Origin: Terasakiella sp. SH-1
GTDB taxonomy: Bacteria > Pseudomonadota > Alphaproteobacteria > Rhodospirillales > Terasakiellaceae
Reading direction: 5' to 3'
Assembly: GCF_004564135.1 (NCBI RefSeq)
Contig: NZ_CP038255.1
Location: 3,645,501-3,709,500, forward strand
DNA: 64,000 nt
Both the position numbers and the translations under genes were made by a program. This document shows, one piece after another, positions 46,514-55,532 of the stretch. How positions within the stretch are numbered: the first letter of the stretch is position 1; each line of letters begins with the position of its first letter. The notes below the pieces were generated by a model. The model was not told the origin of the DNA, did not search any database, and worked only from the letters and a program-made list of their open reading frames with translations.

Positions 46514-47242
46514 TTAAAGCATCTGTTTGGTCGGGCGAACGATAATCTCGTTCACATCGACCTCTTCGGGTTGTTCGATGGCGTACAGACAGGCATTGGC
46601 GATGGCTTTGCTATCAATGGCATCTTCGTAAAGCTTTTCCACTCCTTTGGCGATTTTTTCATTGCCGATAGATTGGGTTAGTTCTGAGGTCACGGCACCG
46701 GGGGAAATAATGGTGGTGCGCAGGTAGCCACGTGATTCTTGACGCAAGCCTTCAGAAATGGCGCGCACGGCAAATTTCGTTGCGGCATAAACCCCGGAGG
46801 TCGGTGTCACCACATGCCCGGCGACAGAGGCGATATTGATGATATGGCCGGATTTTTGTTCATGCATGGTGTCAATCACAGCGGCAATACCATGCAGGAC
46901 GCCCCGGATATTGACATCAATCATGCGGTTCCATTCATCCAGCTTTTTCTCGTTGAAAAAGGAAAGAGGCATGACGCCCGCATTGTTGATCAATACATCA
47001 ATACGGCCAAATTCCTTTAAGGCCATTTGGGCAAGGGCTTCGACCTCTTCTGGATGTGAGACATCACAAACCAGTGTGCGGCAGTTTTCACCAAGTTCAT
47101 CGGCCAGCGTCTCAAGTTTTTCTTTTCGTCTGGCCCCTAAAACAAGGTTGGCTCCCAAGGGAGCAAACTTACGGGCCATGGCTTCGCCCAGTCCACTGCT
47201 TGCCCCTGTAATTATAATTGTCTTTGCCTGAAGGTTTGTCAT
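46514..47242 (-). CDS. SDR family oxidoreductase (YdfG-like)
   Basis: A 242-residue classical SDR: TGASSGLGEAMA cofactor loop, NNAGVMP, catalytic Ser in NIASVAGHV, and YAATK. The C-terminal part (NEIIVRPTKQ) resembles YdfG-type NADP-dependent 3-hydroxy acid dehydrogenases. The substrate is unknown. It converges with the PstS-like gene, eight bases apart, with no clear terminator between them. Confidence 0.9.
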   Translation of the reverse strand: MTNLQAKTIIITGASSGLGEAMARKFAPLGANLVLGARRKEKLETLADELGENCRTLVCDVSHPEEVEALAQMALKEFGRIDVLINNAGVMPLSFFNEKKLDEWNRMIDVNIRGVLHGIAAVIDTMHEQKSGHIINIASVAGHVVTPTSGVYAATKFAVRAISEGLRQESRGYLRTTIISPGAVTSELTQSIGNEKIAKGVEKLYEDAIDSKAIANACLYAIEQPEEVDVNEIIVRPTKQML

Positions 47243-47373
47243 GTTTAGCCTATATATCTTTATTACTACGTTTGCATAAACCTATTTCATACAATTAGTC
47301 TTAGCAATCGTAATGATTTTTATTATTGAGTCTGTTATGCTACTGCGAAAAGGCAACGAACGGGATAACAATA

Positions 47374-47868
47374 ATGTCTACTGATAAGCATTTAATTGCT
47401 GAAATTAAACGAGAACTCGATTGGGCTGCAGAAGAAGTCAGACGTACCGAAGTCGAAGTGATGCGTCTTGAATTTGAATTCAACAAGACGATGGAAGGCG
47501 AAGATCAGGATGAAATCCAACGCCTGACAGAAGAAAAAGTACACCTGCAAGAACGTGTTGGTTTACATGATGCCTATACATTACAGCGTCGCGCTGCCAG
47601 CCGCTTCTCCATGTTGTGTCATGTGTTTGATGTCGCCAGTGGGACCGACACCGTTGAAGAAGCATTTGAGCAGCTGTGCCGTCTGTTGATCCGTTCTGCG
47701 GATGGGGAAAGCTCTTTACCTCAAGAACAACAGGATTGTTTGCGCACTTTGGCCGATGCGCTGGTCAGATATTTTGCCGATGGTCATACAGACAAGTCTG
47801 ATGAAGCGATTCGGGAAGCATGGCAAAATGCGGAAGAAATGTTACGCGCCATGGGCCGCAAGATTTAA
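47374..47868 (+). CDS. Hypothetical coiled-coil protein
   Basis: A 164-residue soluble protein, rich in Glu, Arg and Leu heptads in its first 75 residues (ELDWAAEEVRRTEVEVMRLEFEF), so probably coiled coil, then a helical domain. No family recognised. The frame is open from 47326; the ATG at 47374 (MSTDKHL) is preferred, with GGGA upstream. A strong terminator follows. Confidence 0.7.
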   Translation: MSTDKHLIAEIKRELDWAAEEVRRTEVEVMRLEFEFNKTMEGEDQDEIQRLTEEKVHLQERVGLHDAYTLQRRAASRFSMLCHVFDVASGTDTVEEAFEQLCRLLIRSADGESSLPQEQQDCLRTLADALVRYFADGHTDKSDEAIREAWQNAEEMLRAMGRKI

Positions 47869-47887
47869 AAAAGACTGTGTTGCCAAT

Positions 47888-47927
47888 AAAAAAAGGCCCG
47901 GTGGATCATTCCCACCGGGCCTTTTTT
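47888..47927. terminator. Strong bidirectional terminator between the coiled-coil gene and leuB
   Basis: GGCCCGGTGG and CCACCGGGCC pair over 10 bp, extended by an A/T tract on each side, around a 7-base loop. T-runs follow on both strands, so it can end both convergent transcripts. Confidence 0.95.
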
Positions 47928-47947
47928 ATATGAAGATCAGGGCTGGA

Positions 47948-49057
47948 TTAAACCAGTTTGTCCAGCTCAGCAATCAAGGCATCGCCCATGGCTGTACAAC
48001 CGATTTGTGTCATGCCGTCTTGCATGATGTCGCCTGTACGCACACCGCTTGCCAGTACGTTTTGAACGCCTTGGTCCAGCAGGTCTGCTTCTGCCGCCAT
48101 GTCGAAGCTGTAACGCAGACACATGGAGAAAGACAGGATGGTTGCCAGAGGGTTCGCCAGGTCTTGGCCGGCGATATCCGGGGCAGAACCGTGTACGGGT
48201 TCGTACATGGCGCGTACCTTGCCGTTTTCGTCCTTACCGGACAAAGAGGCAGAGGGCAGCATGCCCAGGGAACCAGTCAGCATAGCTGCACAATCAGACA
48301 GCAGATCACCAAACAGGTTGTCTGTCAGGATCACGTCAAACTGTTTCGGGTTACGCACCAGCTGCATGGCACAGTTATCGGCATACATATGCTCAAGCGT
48401 TACGTCAGCATAGTTTGCCGCGTGGTGCTTGGTAACGATCTCACGCCAGAATTTACCGGATTCCATCACGTTGGCTTTTTCAACAGAGTGAACTTTGTTG
48501 CCACGTTTTTTCGCCAGGTCGAAGGCAACGTCTGCTGCACGGATGATCTCAGCATCTGTGTAAACCTGTGTATCGAAACCTTTGCGACCACCACCGGGCA
48601 GTTCTTCAACACCGCGCGGCTCACCGAAGTAAACGCCAGAGGTCAGTTCACGCATGATCATGATATCCAGACCGCGTACAACTTCGTCTTTCAGTGTAGA
48701 GGCATCCACAAGCGCATCAAAAACCATCGCCGGGCGCAGGTTGGCAAACAGGTCCATTTCCTTGCGCAGACGCAGAAGACCCGCTTCCGGGCGGGCATGG
48801 CGTTCAACATTGTCCCATTTCGGGCCACCCACAGCGCCGAGCATCACAGCGTCGGCTGCCATGGCATCAGCAACTGTTTCATCCGTTACCGCACATTTGT
48901 GAGCTTCGTAGCAAGCGCCACCGACAAGACCGTCTGTGATGTTAAAGTTTGCAGAACGGTTTTTTGCCAGCCATTCCATGATTTTCTTAACTTGGCCCAT
49001 AACTTCCGGACCAATGCCGTCACCCGGCAGGAACAAAATATTTTTAGCGTCAGACAT
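47948..49057 (-). CDS. leuB: 3-isopropylmalate dehydrogenase
   Basis: A 369-residue NAD-dependent decarboxylating dehydrogenase of leucine synthesis. It carries [10 protein letters not shown] at the start, [10 protein letters not shown], the [13 protein letters not shown] stretch and [14 protein letters not shown]. It follows leuC and leuD on the same strand, giving the order leuC-leuD-leuB with a palindromic repeat in the last gap. Confidence 0.97.
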   Translation of the reverse strand: MSDAKNILFLPGDGIGPEVMGQVKKIMEWLAKNRSANFNITDGLVGGACYEAHKCAVTDETVADAMAADAVMLGAVGGPKWDNVERHARPEAGLLRLRKEMDLFANLRPAMVFDALVDASTLKDEVVRGLDIMIMRELTSGVYFGEPRGVEELPGGGRKGFDTQVYTDAEIIRAADVAFDLAKKRGNKVHSVEKANVMESGKFWREIVTKHHAANYADVTLEHMYADNCAMQLVRNPKQFDVILTDNLFGDLLSDCAAMLTGSLGMLPSASLSGKDENGKVRAMYEPVHGSAPDIAGQDLANPLATILSFSMCLRYSFDMAAEADLLDQGVQNVLASGVRTGDIMQDGMTQIGCTAMGDALIAELDKLV

Positions 49058-49077
49058 AAATAAATACCTTATCTATT

Positions 49078-49147
49078 CGTCATCCTCGCGTATGCGGGGA
49101 CTTTTGTGAGACTGAAAAAAAGAGGTCCCCGCTTTCGCGAGGACGAC
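49078..49147. repeat. Dispersed palindromic repeat, copy 5
   Basis: CGTCATCCTCGCGTATGCGGGGA, a spacer, then GGTCCCCGCTTTCGCGAGGACGAC. The two ends are complementary and each half has its own hairpin. It lies between leuD and leuB. Confidence 0.75.
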
Positions 49148-49170
49148 ACTCTTTTTATGTATTGTCAGAA

Positions 49171-49779
49171 TTAACGTGCCATCCATGGCATGGATTGCTT
49201 ATAGCTCTCTTCGAAAGACTCAATCTTGTCTTTCTTTTGCAGGGTCAGACCCACATCGTCGAGACCTTCCAGCAGGCAGTGCTTGCGGAATGGATCAACG
49301 TTGAACTCAATCGCATCGCCTACACCTTCGATTTTCTGGTTTTCCAGATCGATGGTGATGGTGGCATTTTCACCGTTACCGGCATGTTCCATCAAACGGT
49401 CAACATCTGCTTTTTCAAGTTTGATCGGCAGGATACCGTTCTTGAAGCAGTTGTTGTGGAAGATGTCAGCAAAGCTTGTGGAAATGATGCAGCGAATACC
49501 GAAATCCGCAATCGCCCATGGGGCATGCTCACGTGAAGAACCACAGCCAAAGTTATCGCCCGCTACAATGATTTGGGCTTTGCGATAAGGGGCCTGGTTC
49601 AAAATGAAGTCTGCTTTTTCAGAACCGTCCTGATTGAAACGCATTTCGTCAAACAGGTTGGCACCCAGACCGGAACGTTTGATGGTTTTGAGGAACAGTT
49701 TTGGAATGATCATATCGGTGTCGATGTTGATCAACGGCATTGGCGCAGCAATACCAGTCAGTTTGGTGAACTTTTCCAT
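49171..49779 (-). CDS. leuD: 3-isopropylmalate dehydratase small subunit
   Basis: The 202-residue swivel-domain subunit of isopropylmalate isomerase. It has [13 protein letters not shown] and the substrate-contact loop [16 protein letters not shown]. It works as a heterodimer with LeuC, whose gene ends four bases upstream. Confidence 0.97.
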   Translation of the reverse strand: MEKFTKLTGIAAPMPLINIDTDMIIPKLFLKTIKRSGLGANLFDEMRFNQDGSEKADFILNQAPYRKAQIIVAGDNFGCGSSREHAPWAIADFGIRCIISTSFADIFHNNCFKNGILPIKLEKADVDRLMEHAGNGENATITIDLENQKIEGVGDAIEFNVDPFRKHCLLEGLDDVGLTLQKKDKIESFEESYKQSMPWMAR

Positions 49780-49783
49780 TCTC

Positions 49784-51208
49784 TTAGTTCCCCTCTTTCA
49801 ACAGTTCGCGAACATCTGTCAGTTTGCCTGTGATGGCAGCCGCAGCAGCCATGGCCGGGCTGACCAGATGTGTGCGGGAATCACGGCCTTGGCGGCCTTC
49901 GAAGTTACGGTTGGATGTGGAGGCACAACGCTCACCTGGGCTCAGGCGATCATCATTCATGGCCAGACACATGGAACAACCCGCTTCGCGCCAGTCAAAA
50001 CCAGCTTCGATAAAGACTTGATCCAGACCTTCTTCTTCAGCGATTTCTTTCACCAGACCAGAACCGGGAACAACCATCGCATTCATGCCTTCCGCAACCT
50101 TGCGACCTTTGGCCACAGCAGCAGCAGCACGTAAATCTTCGATACGGCCGTTTGTGCAAGAACCGATGAAGACGCGTGTGACTTCAATTTCATTCAGTGG
50201 TGTGCCTGCTTCCAGACCCATGTAGTTCAGCGCACGTTCAATCGCGCCTGCTTTACCTTCATCACGGGCATCAGCCGGGGAAGGAACAGTGGCGTTGATC
50301 GGCAGCGCATCTTCCGGGCTTGTGCCCCAAGTCACGTAGGGGACCAGCTCGTCTGCTTTGATGATGACAGTTTCGTCATAAACCGCACCTTCATCAGACA
50401 CCAGCGTGCGCCAGTATTTTTCAGCCGCTTCAAAAGCAGCCGCTTTCGGGGCCATCGGGCGGCCACGAACATAATCAATTGTCTTGTCATCAACTGCGAT
50501 CAGGCCCGCACGTGCGCCACCTTCAATCGCCATGTTACAAACCGTCATACGGCCTTCCATGGATAGATCCATAACCGCCTGACCTGTAAATTCAATAACA
50601 GCGCCTGTACCGCCCGCTGTACCGATTTTACCGATGATGGCGAGAACCAAATCCTTGGCCGTGACGCCTTCTGGCAGGGCACCTTCAACACGGACTTCCA
50701 TGTTTTTGGATTTTTTCTGCAACAAGGTTTGTGTGGCGAGAACATGCTCTACTTCAGAGGTACCGATCCCAAAGGCCAGTGAACCAAAAGCACCGTGTGT
50801 TGCCGTGTGGGAATCACCACAAACGATTGTGGCACCGGGCAGGGTAAAGCCTTGCTCAGGACCAACAATGTGCACAACGCCTTGACGAATATCGTCCATT
50901 GCGAAGTAAGGAACGTCAAATTCCTTCACGTTGTTTTCAAGTGCTTCAACTTGAACACGGGATTCTTCGTTTGTAATCACAATACCGTTGGAACGGTCAG
51001 ATGTCGGGACGTTGTGATCTGCAACAGCGAGTGTGAGTTCCGGGTGGCGAACCTTGCGACCCGCCATACGAAGGCCCTCAAAAGCCTGCGGGGAGGTTAC
51101 TTCATGAACCATGTGGCGATCGATGAAGATCAGGCTGGTGCCGTCTTCTTGAGTTTCGATCAAATGGTTGTCCCAGATCTTGTCAAAGAGTGTGCGGGGG
51201 TTGCCCAT
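49784..51208 (-). CDS. leuC: 3-isopropylmalate dehydratase large subunit
   Basis: The 474-residue aconitase-type subunit carrying a 4Fe-4S cluster. Cluster Cys residues lie in [13 protein letters not shown] and in [17 protein letters not shown] precedes the ATG at 51208. The upstream region has no visible leucine-rich leader peptide or attenuator. A MITE-like element starts 120 bases upstream of the start codon. Confidence 0.97.
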   Translation of the reverse strand: MGNPRTLFDKIWDNHLIETQEDGTSLIFIDRHMVHEVTSPQAFEGLRMAGRKVRHPELTLAVADHNVPTSDRSNGIVITNEESRVQVEALENNVKEFDVPYFAMDDIRQGVVHIVGPEQGFTLPGATIVCGDSHTATHGAFGSLAFGIGTSEVEHVLATQTLLQKKSKNMEVRVEGALPEGVTAKDLVLAIIGKIGTAGGTGAVIEFTGQAVMDLSMEGRMTVCNMAIEGGARAGLIAVDDKTIDYVRGRPMAPKAAAFEAAEKYWRTLVSDEGAVYDETVIIKADELVPYVTWGTSPEDALPINATVPSPADARDEGKAGAIERALNYMGLEAGTPLNEIEVTRVFIGSCTNGRIEDLRAAAAVAKGRKVAEGMNAMVVPGSGLVKEIAEEEGLDQVFIEAGFDWREAGCSMCLAMNDDRLSPGERCASTSNRNFEGRQGRDSRTHLVSPAMAAAAAITGKLTDVRELLKEGN

Positions 51209-51327
51209 TGTCGTTCTTCTCCGAATGAGTAGAGGGATTTATTTCTGTACATGTAAGAAATGTGCCCTTTCTATAGAATTTTTAGAGCAAAAGGTCACGC
51301 ACTTTTACAGATTACAGCCCTTTTCTC

Positions 51328-51595
51328 TAGGGTCAGGAGCTATTAATTTATTGCGTTTGGTTTGTAAAAAATGTCGCAAGGCAAGGAAATGGCTTGCAGG
51401 AAGAGTATTCTCTTTCAAAAGTCATTGACGTGGCCTTTGCGTCATTTTCCACAAATCCCGAAGGGACGGGCTAAAAATAAAGGTGGCTCGCGTTATAAAA
51501 CTCTTGCAGTGGAAGGTACTGCGGCGAGTTTCATGCCTAATCCACCTTTATTTTTAGCGCCGCCAAACTCAGTAAATTAATAGGTCCTGACCCTA
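51328..51595. mobile_element. MITE-like element, 268 bp, TA-flanked terminal inverted repeats
   Basis: The two ends (51328-51360 and 51563-51595) are complementary over 33 bp with three mismatches. The outer ends read TAGGGTCAGGA and TCCTGACCCTA. There is no coding capacity. An internal perfect 17-bp inverted repeat (51470-51486 and 51542-51558, GCTAAAAATAAAGGTGG arm) forms a second stem. TA at both outer ends fits the target duplication of IS630/Tc1-mariner-type MITEs, but no transposase is in the window. It sits upstream of leuC. A 16-bp piece of its end recurs at 28886-28901. Confidence 0.75.
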
Positions 51596-51987
51596 AGTCT
51601 GGCCCGTTTGATGGAGCCTTATCTTTTTTTGACTTAGAGAAAAGGGGGTGTAGGGCAGACAATGGAGAAAAGAGGACCATTTGCACTCTGGGACGTTTCT
51701 GTTAGGATCGTCAGGGGAGAATTGCAGAGCGAATCGGGAAGCTACAGGTTTTCTTTGTAAGAATATTATAATGTAATCATAAAATAGGGCGAAACTTACT
51801 TTTTTGACCAACTGGTAAAATGTAATTTTATTTTAATTTTAAATTAATACATAAAAACAGATACTTAATTGAATGTCTGCGGTCATTTCTGATTGAATCT
51901 GCGCCTAAATAGGGCTACCAAAAATAGAATAGGCCAATTTCTTTTATGAAATTGACCTTTCTCATTTGGAAAAATGAATCAGTCGGT
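51596..51987. other. Intergenic stretch, no gene found
   Basis: About 390 AT-rich bases between the MITE-like element and the Ner-like gene. I see no convincing coding frame, hairpin terminator or known RNA. It may be degraded accessory DNA. Confidence 0.5.
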
Positions 51988-52251
51988 CTATGATTTGTCA
52001 GACGATTTTGGAGGTAAACGCTTACCATCTTCAGCGTACCACTCCGGCCAAATATTATGGAGAGGCACACCTAAACATTTTGCAATAATCGTATTACCAG
52101 TTGGTTGAGGTCGTATCAAAGCGGCACGTACGACAGAATCGGATACGCCATTTTGACGGGCTAAAGCAGCCATAGAGCCAACCTTTTTTCTAACAGCGGC
52201 TTTCACGTCTTCCGGATGAGCATTACAGGTTCTGGTCGTAGAATACGGCAT
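51988..52251 (-). CDS. Ner/Nlp-like helix-turn-helix protein
   Basis: An 87-residue DNA-binding protein of the Ner/Nlp type: HPEDVKAAVRKKVGSMAALARQ, GVSDSVVRAALIRP, then GNTIIAKCLGVPLHNIWPEWY, which is the family ending. In Mu-like phages Ner shuts off early transcription opposite the repressor. Here it is divergent from a CI-like gene, with no other phage genes around, so the pair may be a domesticated switch. Confidence 0.85.
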   Translation of the reverse strand: MPYSTTRTCNAHPEDVKAAVRKKVGSMAALARQNGVSDSVVRAALIRPQPTGNTIIAKCLGVPLHNIWPEWYAEDGKRLPPKSSDKS

Positions 52252-52346
52252 TCGTTCCCCAACTTAAACTCGGTTTACAACCGACTTTTTTTTGTTTCCT
52301 TACTATCACGATTGGGATGCAAACCTTTGATTGATTTTATATACAA

Positions 52347-52455
52347 CCAGGTTTTTCATCCCACAAATAGGAGTATGCCATATATGGGAAAAATAAATCT
52401 AGAGATTTTATCATGATCTTGAAATTAAGTGCATTTTTCCCATTTCGAAACCTGG
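52347..52455. promoter_or_regulatory. Nested inverted repeats in the Ner-like/CI-like divergent region
   Basis: Two nested complementary pairs: CCAGGTTT (52347-52354) with AAACCTGG (52448-52455), and ATGGGAAAAAT (52384-52394) with ATTTTTCCCAT (52433-52443). The perfect palindrome CCATATATGG (52378-52387) adjoins the inner left arm. Such paired sites between divergent regulators are typical of phage operators; binding is not shown. Confidence 0.5.
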
Positions 52456-52483
52456 CAAATTCCGACTTTGACGGAGTCTCGTC

Positions 52484-53140
52484 TTGACTGATCAACTACA
52501 AACTCGCCTAAAAGAAATTGCCAAAGAATGTGGTGGCAACCGCGCCTTATGTGAAAAGTCAGGCGTATCAGAACGGACTTTTGCAAATTGGTTAGCTGGT
52601 TCCAGTGAGCCCAAGATTATTGGGATTTCTGCAATTGCACAAGCAGCTGGTGTAACCATCGACTGGCTCGTCAATGGTTCAAAACCAAAGTTACGTCTTG
52701 GGGTACATAATGATTATAACAGTGATACGGTACAGGTTGCCCATATCAGTGATGAACTGAATGTATCAGATGACAAGATTGTCAGCCGCTTAAAACTGAT
52801 CGGTCATATGCCTTTTTCAAAGCAGTTTCTGCAAAGTTTGATCGGCCATGATGAATTTGATCAACTCTGCGTTCTGGAAGTCAGTGGCGATTCGATGGAA
52901 CCGACCATGAATGATCATGATTTCGTTTTGGTCGATCGCAGTCGTCAGGAAGCCCAGGATGGGTTATTTGCCTTTTCCTTTAAGGATCGGGTGAATATCA
53001 AGCGGATCATCAATATCCTGAATGGCGTAGAAATTGTGAGTGATAATAATAGCTTGTATCCCCCTCATCGCATTGAAGGGGACGAATTGCCGCATTTACA
53101 ATTAATTGGCCGTGTGGTTTGGGTTGGCAAGACCGTTTAA
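52484..53140 (+). CDS. CI-like repressor: HTH plus S24/LexA-type peptidase domain
   Basis: A 218-residue protein with an N-terminal XRE/CI-type HTH (about 5-65) and a C-terminal S24 domain. The Ser/Lys dyad is S137 (GDSMEP) and K173 (NIKRI), as in LexA and CI. A clear Ala-Gly cleavage pair is not obvious in the linker. It starts at TTG 52484, supported by GGAG seven bases upstream and no nearby ATG. It is divergent from the Ner-like gene, suggesting a phage-derived switch responsive to DNA damage. Confidence 0.88.
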   Translation: MTDQLQTRLKEIAKECGGNRALCEKSGVSERTFANWLAGSSEPKIIGISAIAQAAGVTIDWLVNGSKPKLRLGVHNDYNSDTVQVAHISDELNVSDDKIVSRLKLIGHMPFSKQFLQSLIGHDEFDQLCVLEVSGDSMEPTMNDHDFVLVDRSRQEAQDGLFAFSFKDRVNIKRIINILNGVEIVSDNNSLYPPHRIEGDELPHLQLIGRVVWVGKTV

Positions 53141-53147
53141 AACAGGA

Positions 53148-53263
53148 AACGCCGCCTCCTTTACGCTCGACACGTGAGCAAAGGAAAACGGCGTTGTCCA
53201 ACATTGGCTCTTCAGTAACTGAAGGCCGAGAAAGAGGTGGTCTCCCCCTGTATAAACAGGGGG
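53148..53263. terminator. Cluster of three hairpins between the CI-like gene and rplS
   Basis: First: AACGCCG/CGGCGTT (53148-53154, 53189-53195) with inner stems CCTTT/AAAGG and GCTC/GAGC. Second: CTTCAGT-A-ACTGAAG (53210-53224). Third: CCCCCTGT-ATAA-ACAGGGGG (53244-53263). None has a good T-run. They probably mark the 3' ends of the two convergent transcripts. Confidence 0.5.
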
Positions 53264-53269
53264 AAGAAA

Positions 53270-53632
53270 TTACCAGTCTTTTTTCTCGGCGATACGAGCA
53301 GCTTTACCTGTACGGCCACGCAGGTAGTACAGTTTCGCACGGCGAACGTCACCGCGACGTACAACATTGATTTCAGCCAGGTTCGGGGAGTACAGCGGGA
53401 ATACGCGCTCTACACCTTCACCGAAGGAGATTTTACGCAGTGTGAAAGCAGAGTTGATACCGTCGTTTTTACGCGCGATACATACGCCTTCAAATGCCTG
53501 AAGACGCTCGCGGCTGCCTTCTTTTACCTTAACTTGAACACGGATGGTGTCACCTGCGCCAAACTTCGGGACTTCACGTTCAGCAGTCTGTTTTTCGATC
53601 TGCTCTTTACCGAGTTGTTCTACAATATTCAT
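53270..53632 (-). CDS. rplS: Ribosomal protein bL19
   Basis: A 120-residue large-subunit protein with [23 protein letters not shown] and [15 protein letters not shown]. It is the last gene of the ffh-rpsP-rimM-trmD-rplS operon on the minus strand, 50 bases after trmD. Confidence 0.98.
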   Translation of the reverse strand: MNIVEQLGKEQIEKQTAEREVPKFGAGDTIRVQVKVKEGSRERLQAFEGVCIARKNDGINSAFTLRKISFGEGVERVFPLYSPNLAEINVVRRGDVRRAKLYYLRGRTGKAARIAEKKDW

Positions 53633-53682
53633 GGTCTCGACCTTTTAAAAGGATTGAACTCTAAAATGGAGAGGTGCCGATC

Positions 53683-54411
53683 TCAGGCACTTCCTTTGGT
53701 TTCATCACAGTAAGCTGCCCACAGATCGGGGCGGCGTTCCTGTGTAATGCGTTGTGCCTGTTTTTTTCGCCAGGCAAGGATTTTCTCGTGATGGCCGGAT
53801 AACAGGGTTTCTGGAACTTCATGGCCTCGCCACACACGCGGACGTGTGTAATGGGGATATTCCAAAAGACCTGCTTCAAAGCTTTCGTCCTCATGGCTGG
53901 CTTCTTTGCCAATCACACCGGGCAGCAGTCGCACACAGGCTTCCAACAACACGGTTGCGGCAGATTCTCCGCCATTGAGCACATAGTCTCCAATGCTGAT
54001 TTCTTCAATATCATCATGTTCATCCAGAACACGTTGATCAATGCCTTCATAGCGCCCGCACAGCAGGATCACCCCCGGCCCTTCGGCCAGTTCGCGCACT
54101 TTGGCTTGGGTCAGTGTTTTGCCGCGTGGGGTCAAGAACACTTTCTTTGCCAGGGGGAAACGGGTTTGCGCCGCTTCCAGTGCGTCTGCCACCACATCGG
54201 GTCGCATCACCATTCCAGCACCACCGCCACAAGGGGTATCATCCACTGTATTATGTTTATCGGTGGCAAAGTCGCGGATCTGGATGGTATCCAGTGACCA
54301 GCGGCCTTCATCCAAGGCCCGTCCCACTAAAGAGTGGCCGAGCATCCCGGGAAACATGTCCGGAAAAAGCGTCAGAATACAAGCGTTCCAAGGCAACAGT
54401 TGTGGGCTCAT
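53683..54411 (-). CDS. trmD: tRNA (guanine-37-N1)-methyltransferase
   Basis: A 242-residue SPOUT methyltransferase that makes m1G37 in tRNAs and prevents +1 frameshifts. Family segments are [21 protein letters not shown], the knot region [13 protein letters not shown] and [13 protein letters not shown], and the C-terminal [14 protein letters not shown]. Its start overlaps the rimM stop by four bases (54408-54411). Confidence 0.97.
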   Translation of the reverse strand: MSPQLLPWNACILTLFPDMFPGMLGHSLVGRALDEGRWSLDTIQIRDFATDKHNTVDDTPCGGGAGMVMRPDVVADALEAAQTRFPLAKKVFLTPRGKTLTQAKVRELAEGPGVILLCGRYEGIDQRVLDEHDDIEEISIGDYVLNGGESAATVLLEACVRLLPGVIGKEASHEDESFEAGLLEYPHYTRPRVWRGHEVPETLLSGHHEKILAWRKKQAQRITQERRPDLWAAYCDETKGSA

Positions 54412-55004
54412 TGATCCCCCTCCTGTGTTTTCTTGGGTTTTTTCGTGCCTTTTTTCTTCTTTTTTTCTTCCGGCAGCAATCCTTCCGGCGGGTCAATGAT
54501 GACACGCCCTTTTGCCACATCAACGATGGGCACGATTGCCTTGGTGAACGGTACCATCGCAATGGCACCTTCCTTGGGCAGGATTTCCAGCATATCACCT
54601 GCGCCGAAATCAAACACCGCACGCACAGTGCCGACGGTTTTACCGCTGGTAGTTTTCACGGTCAGACCGATCAAATCCGCATGGTAAAATTCATCATCAC
54701 CTGCTTCGGGCAGTTCAGCACGGGAAACATAGAGACGTTCGCCTTTTAACAATTCGGCTGCTTCGCGGCTATCCACCCCGTCTACCTTGACAATCAGTTC
54801 GCCCTTGCCTGTATGGCTGACGACTTCGAGGTCATAGGTTTTGGAGGCATCTTCGCTTTGGAGACAGTCAAATTCGGCAATATCATCCGGATTTTCAGTA
54901 AAGCTTTTTAAACGCATGGCTCCGCGCACACCATGGGCAGATGAAAAGGCGGCCACGCAAACGCGTCCGTCTTCTGTCTCTGTATTATGTGTGTTTGATG
55001 ACAT
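54408..55004 (-). CDS. rimM: Ribosome maturation factor RimM
   Basis: A 198-residue 16S processing factor acting at the 30S head through ribosomal protein uS19. The N-terminal barrel has [17 protein letters not shown] and the PRC domain has [10 protein letters not shown] and [10 protein letters not shown]-type sequence ending in [10 protein letters not shown]. The last 20 residues are Lys-rich ([14 protein letters not shown]). It overlaps trmD and follows rpsP in the operon. Confidence 0.96.
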   Translation of the reverse strand: MSSNTHNTETEDGRVCVAAFSSAHGVRGAMRLKSFTENPDDIAEFDCLQSEDASKTYDLEVVSHTGKGELIVKVDGVDSREAAELLKGERLYVSRAELPEAGDDEFYHADLIGLTVKTTSGKTVGTVRAVFDFGAGDMLEILPKEGAIAMVPFTKAIVPIVDVAKGRVIIDPPEGLLPEEKKKKKGTKKPKKTQEGDQ

Positions 55005-55054
55005 GGTTTATTTAACTCAACTGAAACTCTTGAGAGAAAATCCGAAAGAAAAGC

Positions 55055-55462
55055 TTATGCTTCAGTAGCAGTTGCTTCTTCAGCAGCGGCTTCTTCAGCA
55101 GCCGCTTTTGCAGCTTCTTCAGCTTCGCGACGCTTTTCAGCTTTTTCTTCGATACGCATTTTAGTCTTTTCAGACTGTTCAGCTTTTTTAGTTTGCTGCG
55201 GGATTGCACGCTCAGCTTTACCAGCTTTTGCCAGGAAACGCAGAACACGATCAGACGGCTGAGCGCCTTGGCCAAGCCAGTAATCGATACGTTCTTCGTT
55301 CATGATAACGCGTTTTTCGTCGTCTTTAGCAAGCATCGGGTTGTATGTGCCCAGTTTCTCGATGAAACGGCCATCGCGCGGCATGCGCTTGTCAGCAACT
55401 ACGATACGGTAAAACGGACGCTTTTTTGCGCCGCCACGTGCCAAACGGATTGTAAGAGCCAT
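55055..55462 (-). CDS. rpsP: Ribosomal protein bS16
   Basis: A 135-residue small-subunit protein with the family core [26 protein letters not shown] and [15 protein letters not shown]. The last 50 residues are Lys/Glu/Ala-rich and low in complexity ([17 protein letters not shown]), an extension often seen in alphaproteobacterial bS16. It follows ffh by 70 bases. Confidence 0.97.
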   Translation of the reverse strand: MALTIRLARGGAKKRPFYRIVVADKRMPRDGRFIEKLGTYNPMLAKDDEKRVIMNEERIDYWLGQGAQPSDRVLRFLAKAGKAERAIPQQTKKAEQSEKTKMRIEEKAEKRREAEEAAKAAAEEAAAEEATATEA

Positions 55463-55532
55463 ATTGTTGGTCTTTCCTATGGTTTGGGTTTACTACAAAA
55501 AGGGTTAAATCGAAAAATTACAAAGAAGGTCT

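Noticed and set aside
47702-49063. 453-codon open frame antisense to leuB and over the terminator
   Set aside because: It would read through a strong bidirectional terminator and has a Cys/Phe/His-rich composition typical of antisense frames.
51209-51327. Leucine attenuator or T-box upstream of leuC
   Set aside because: No leucine-rich leader peptide, T-box sequence or terminator/antiterminator pair is visible before leuC.
51209-53269. Intact prophage or genomic island
   Set aside because: Only two regulator genes and a small non-coding element are present; there is no integrase, terminase or structural gene and no clear attachment repeats.
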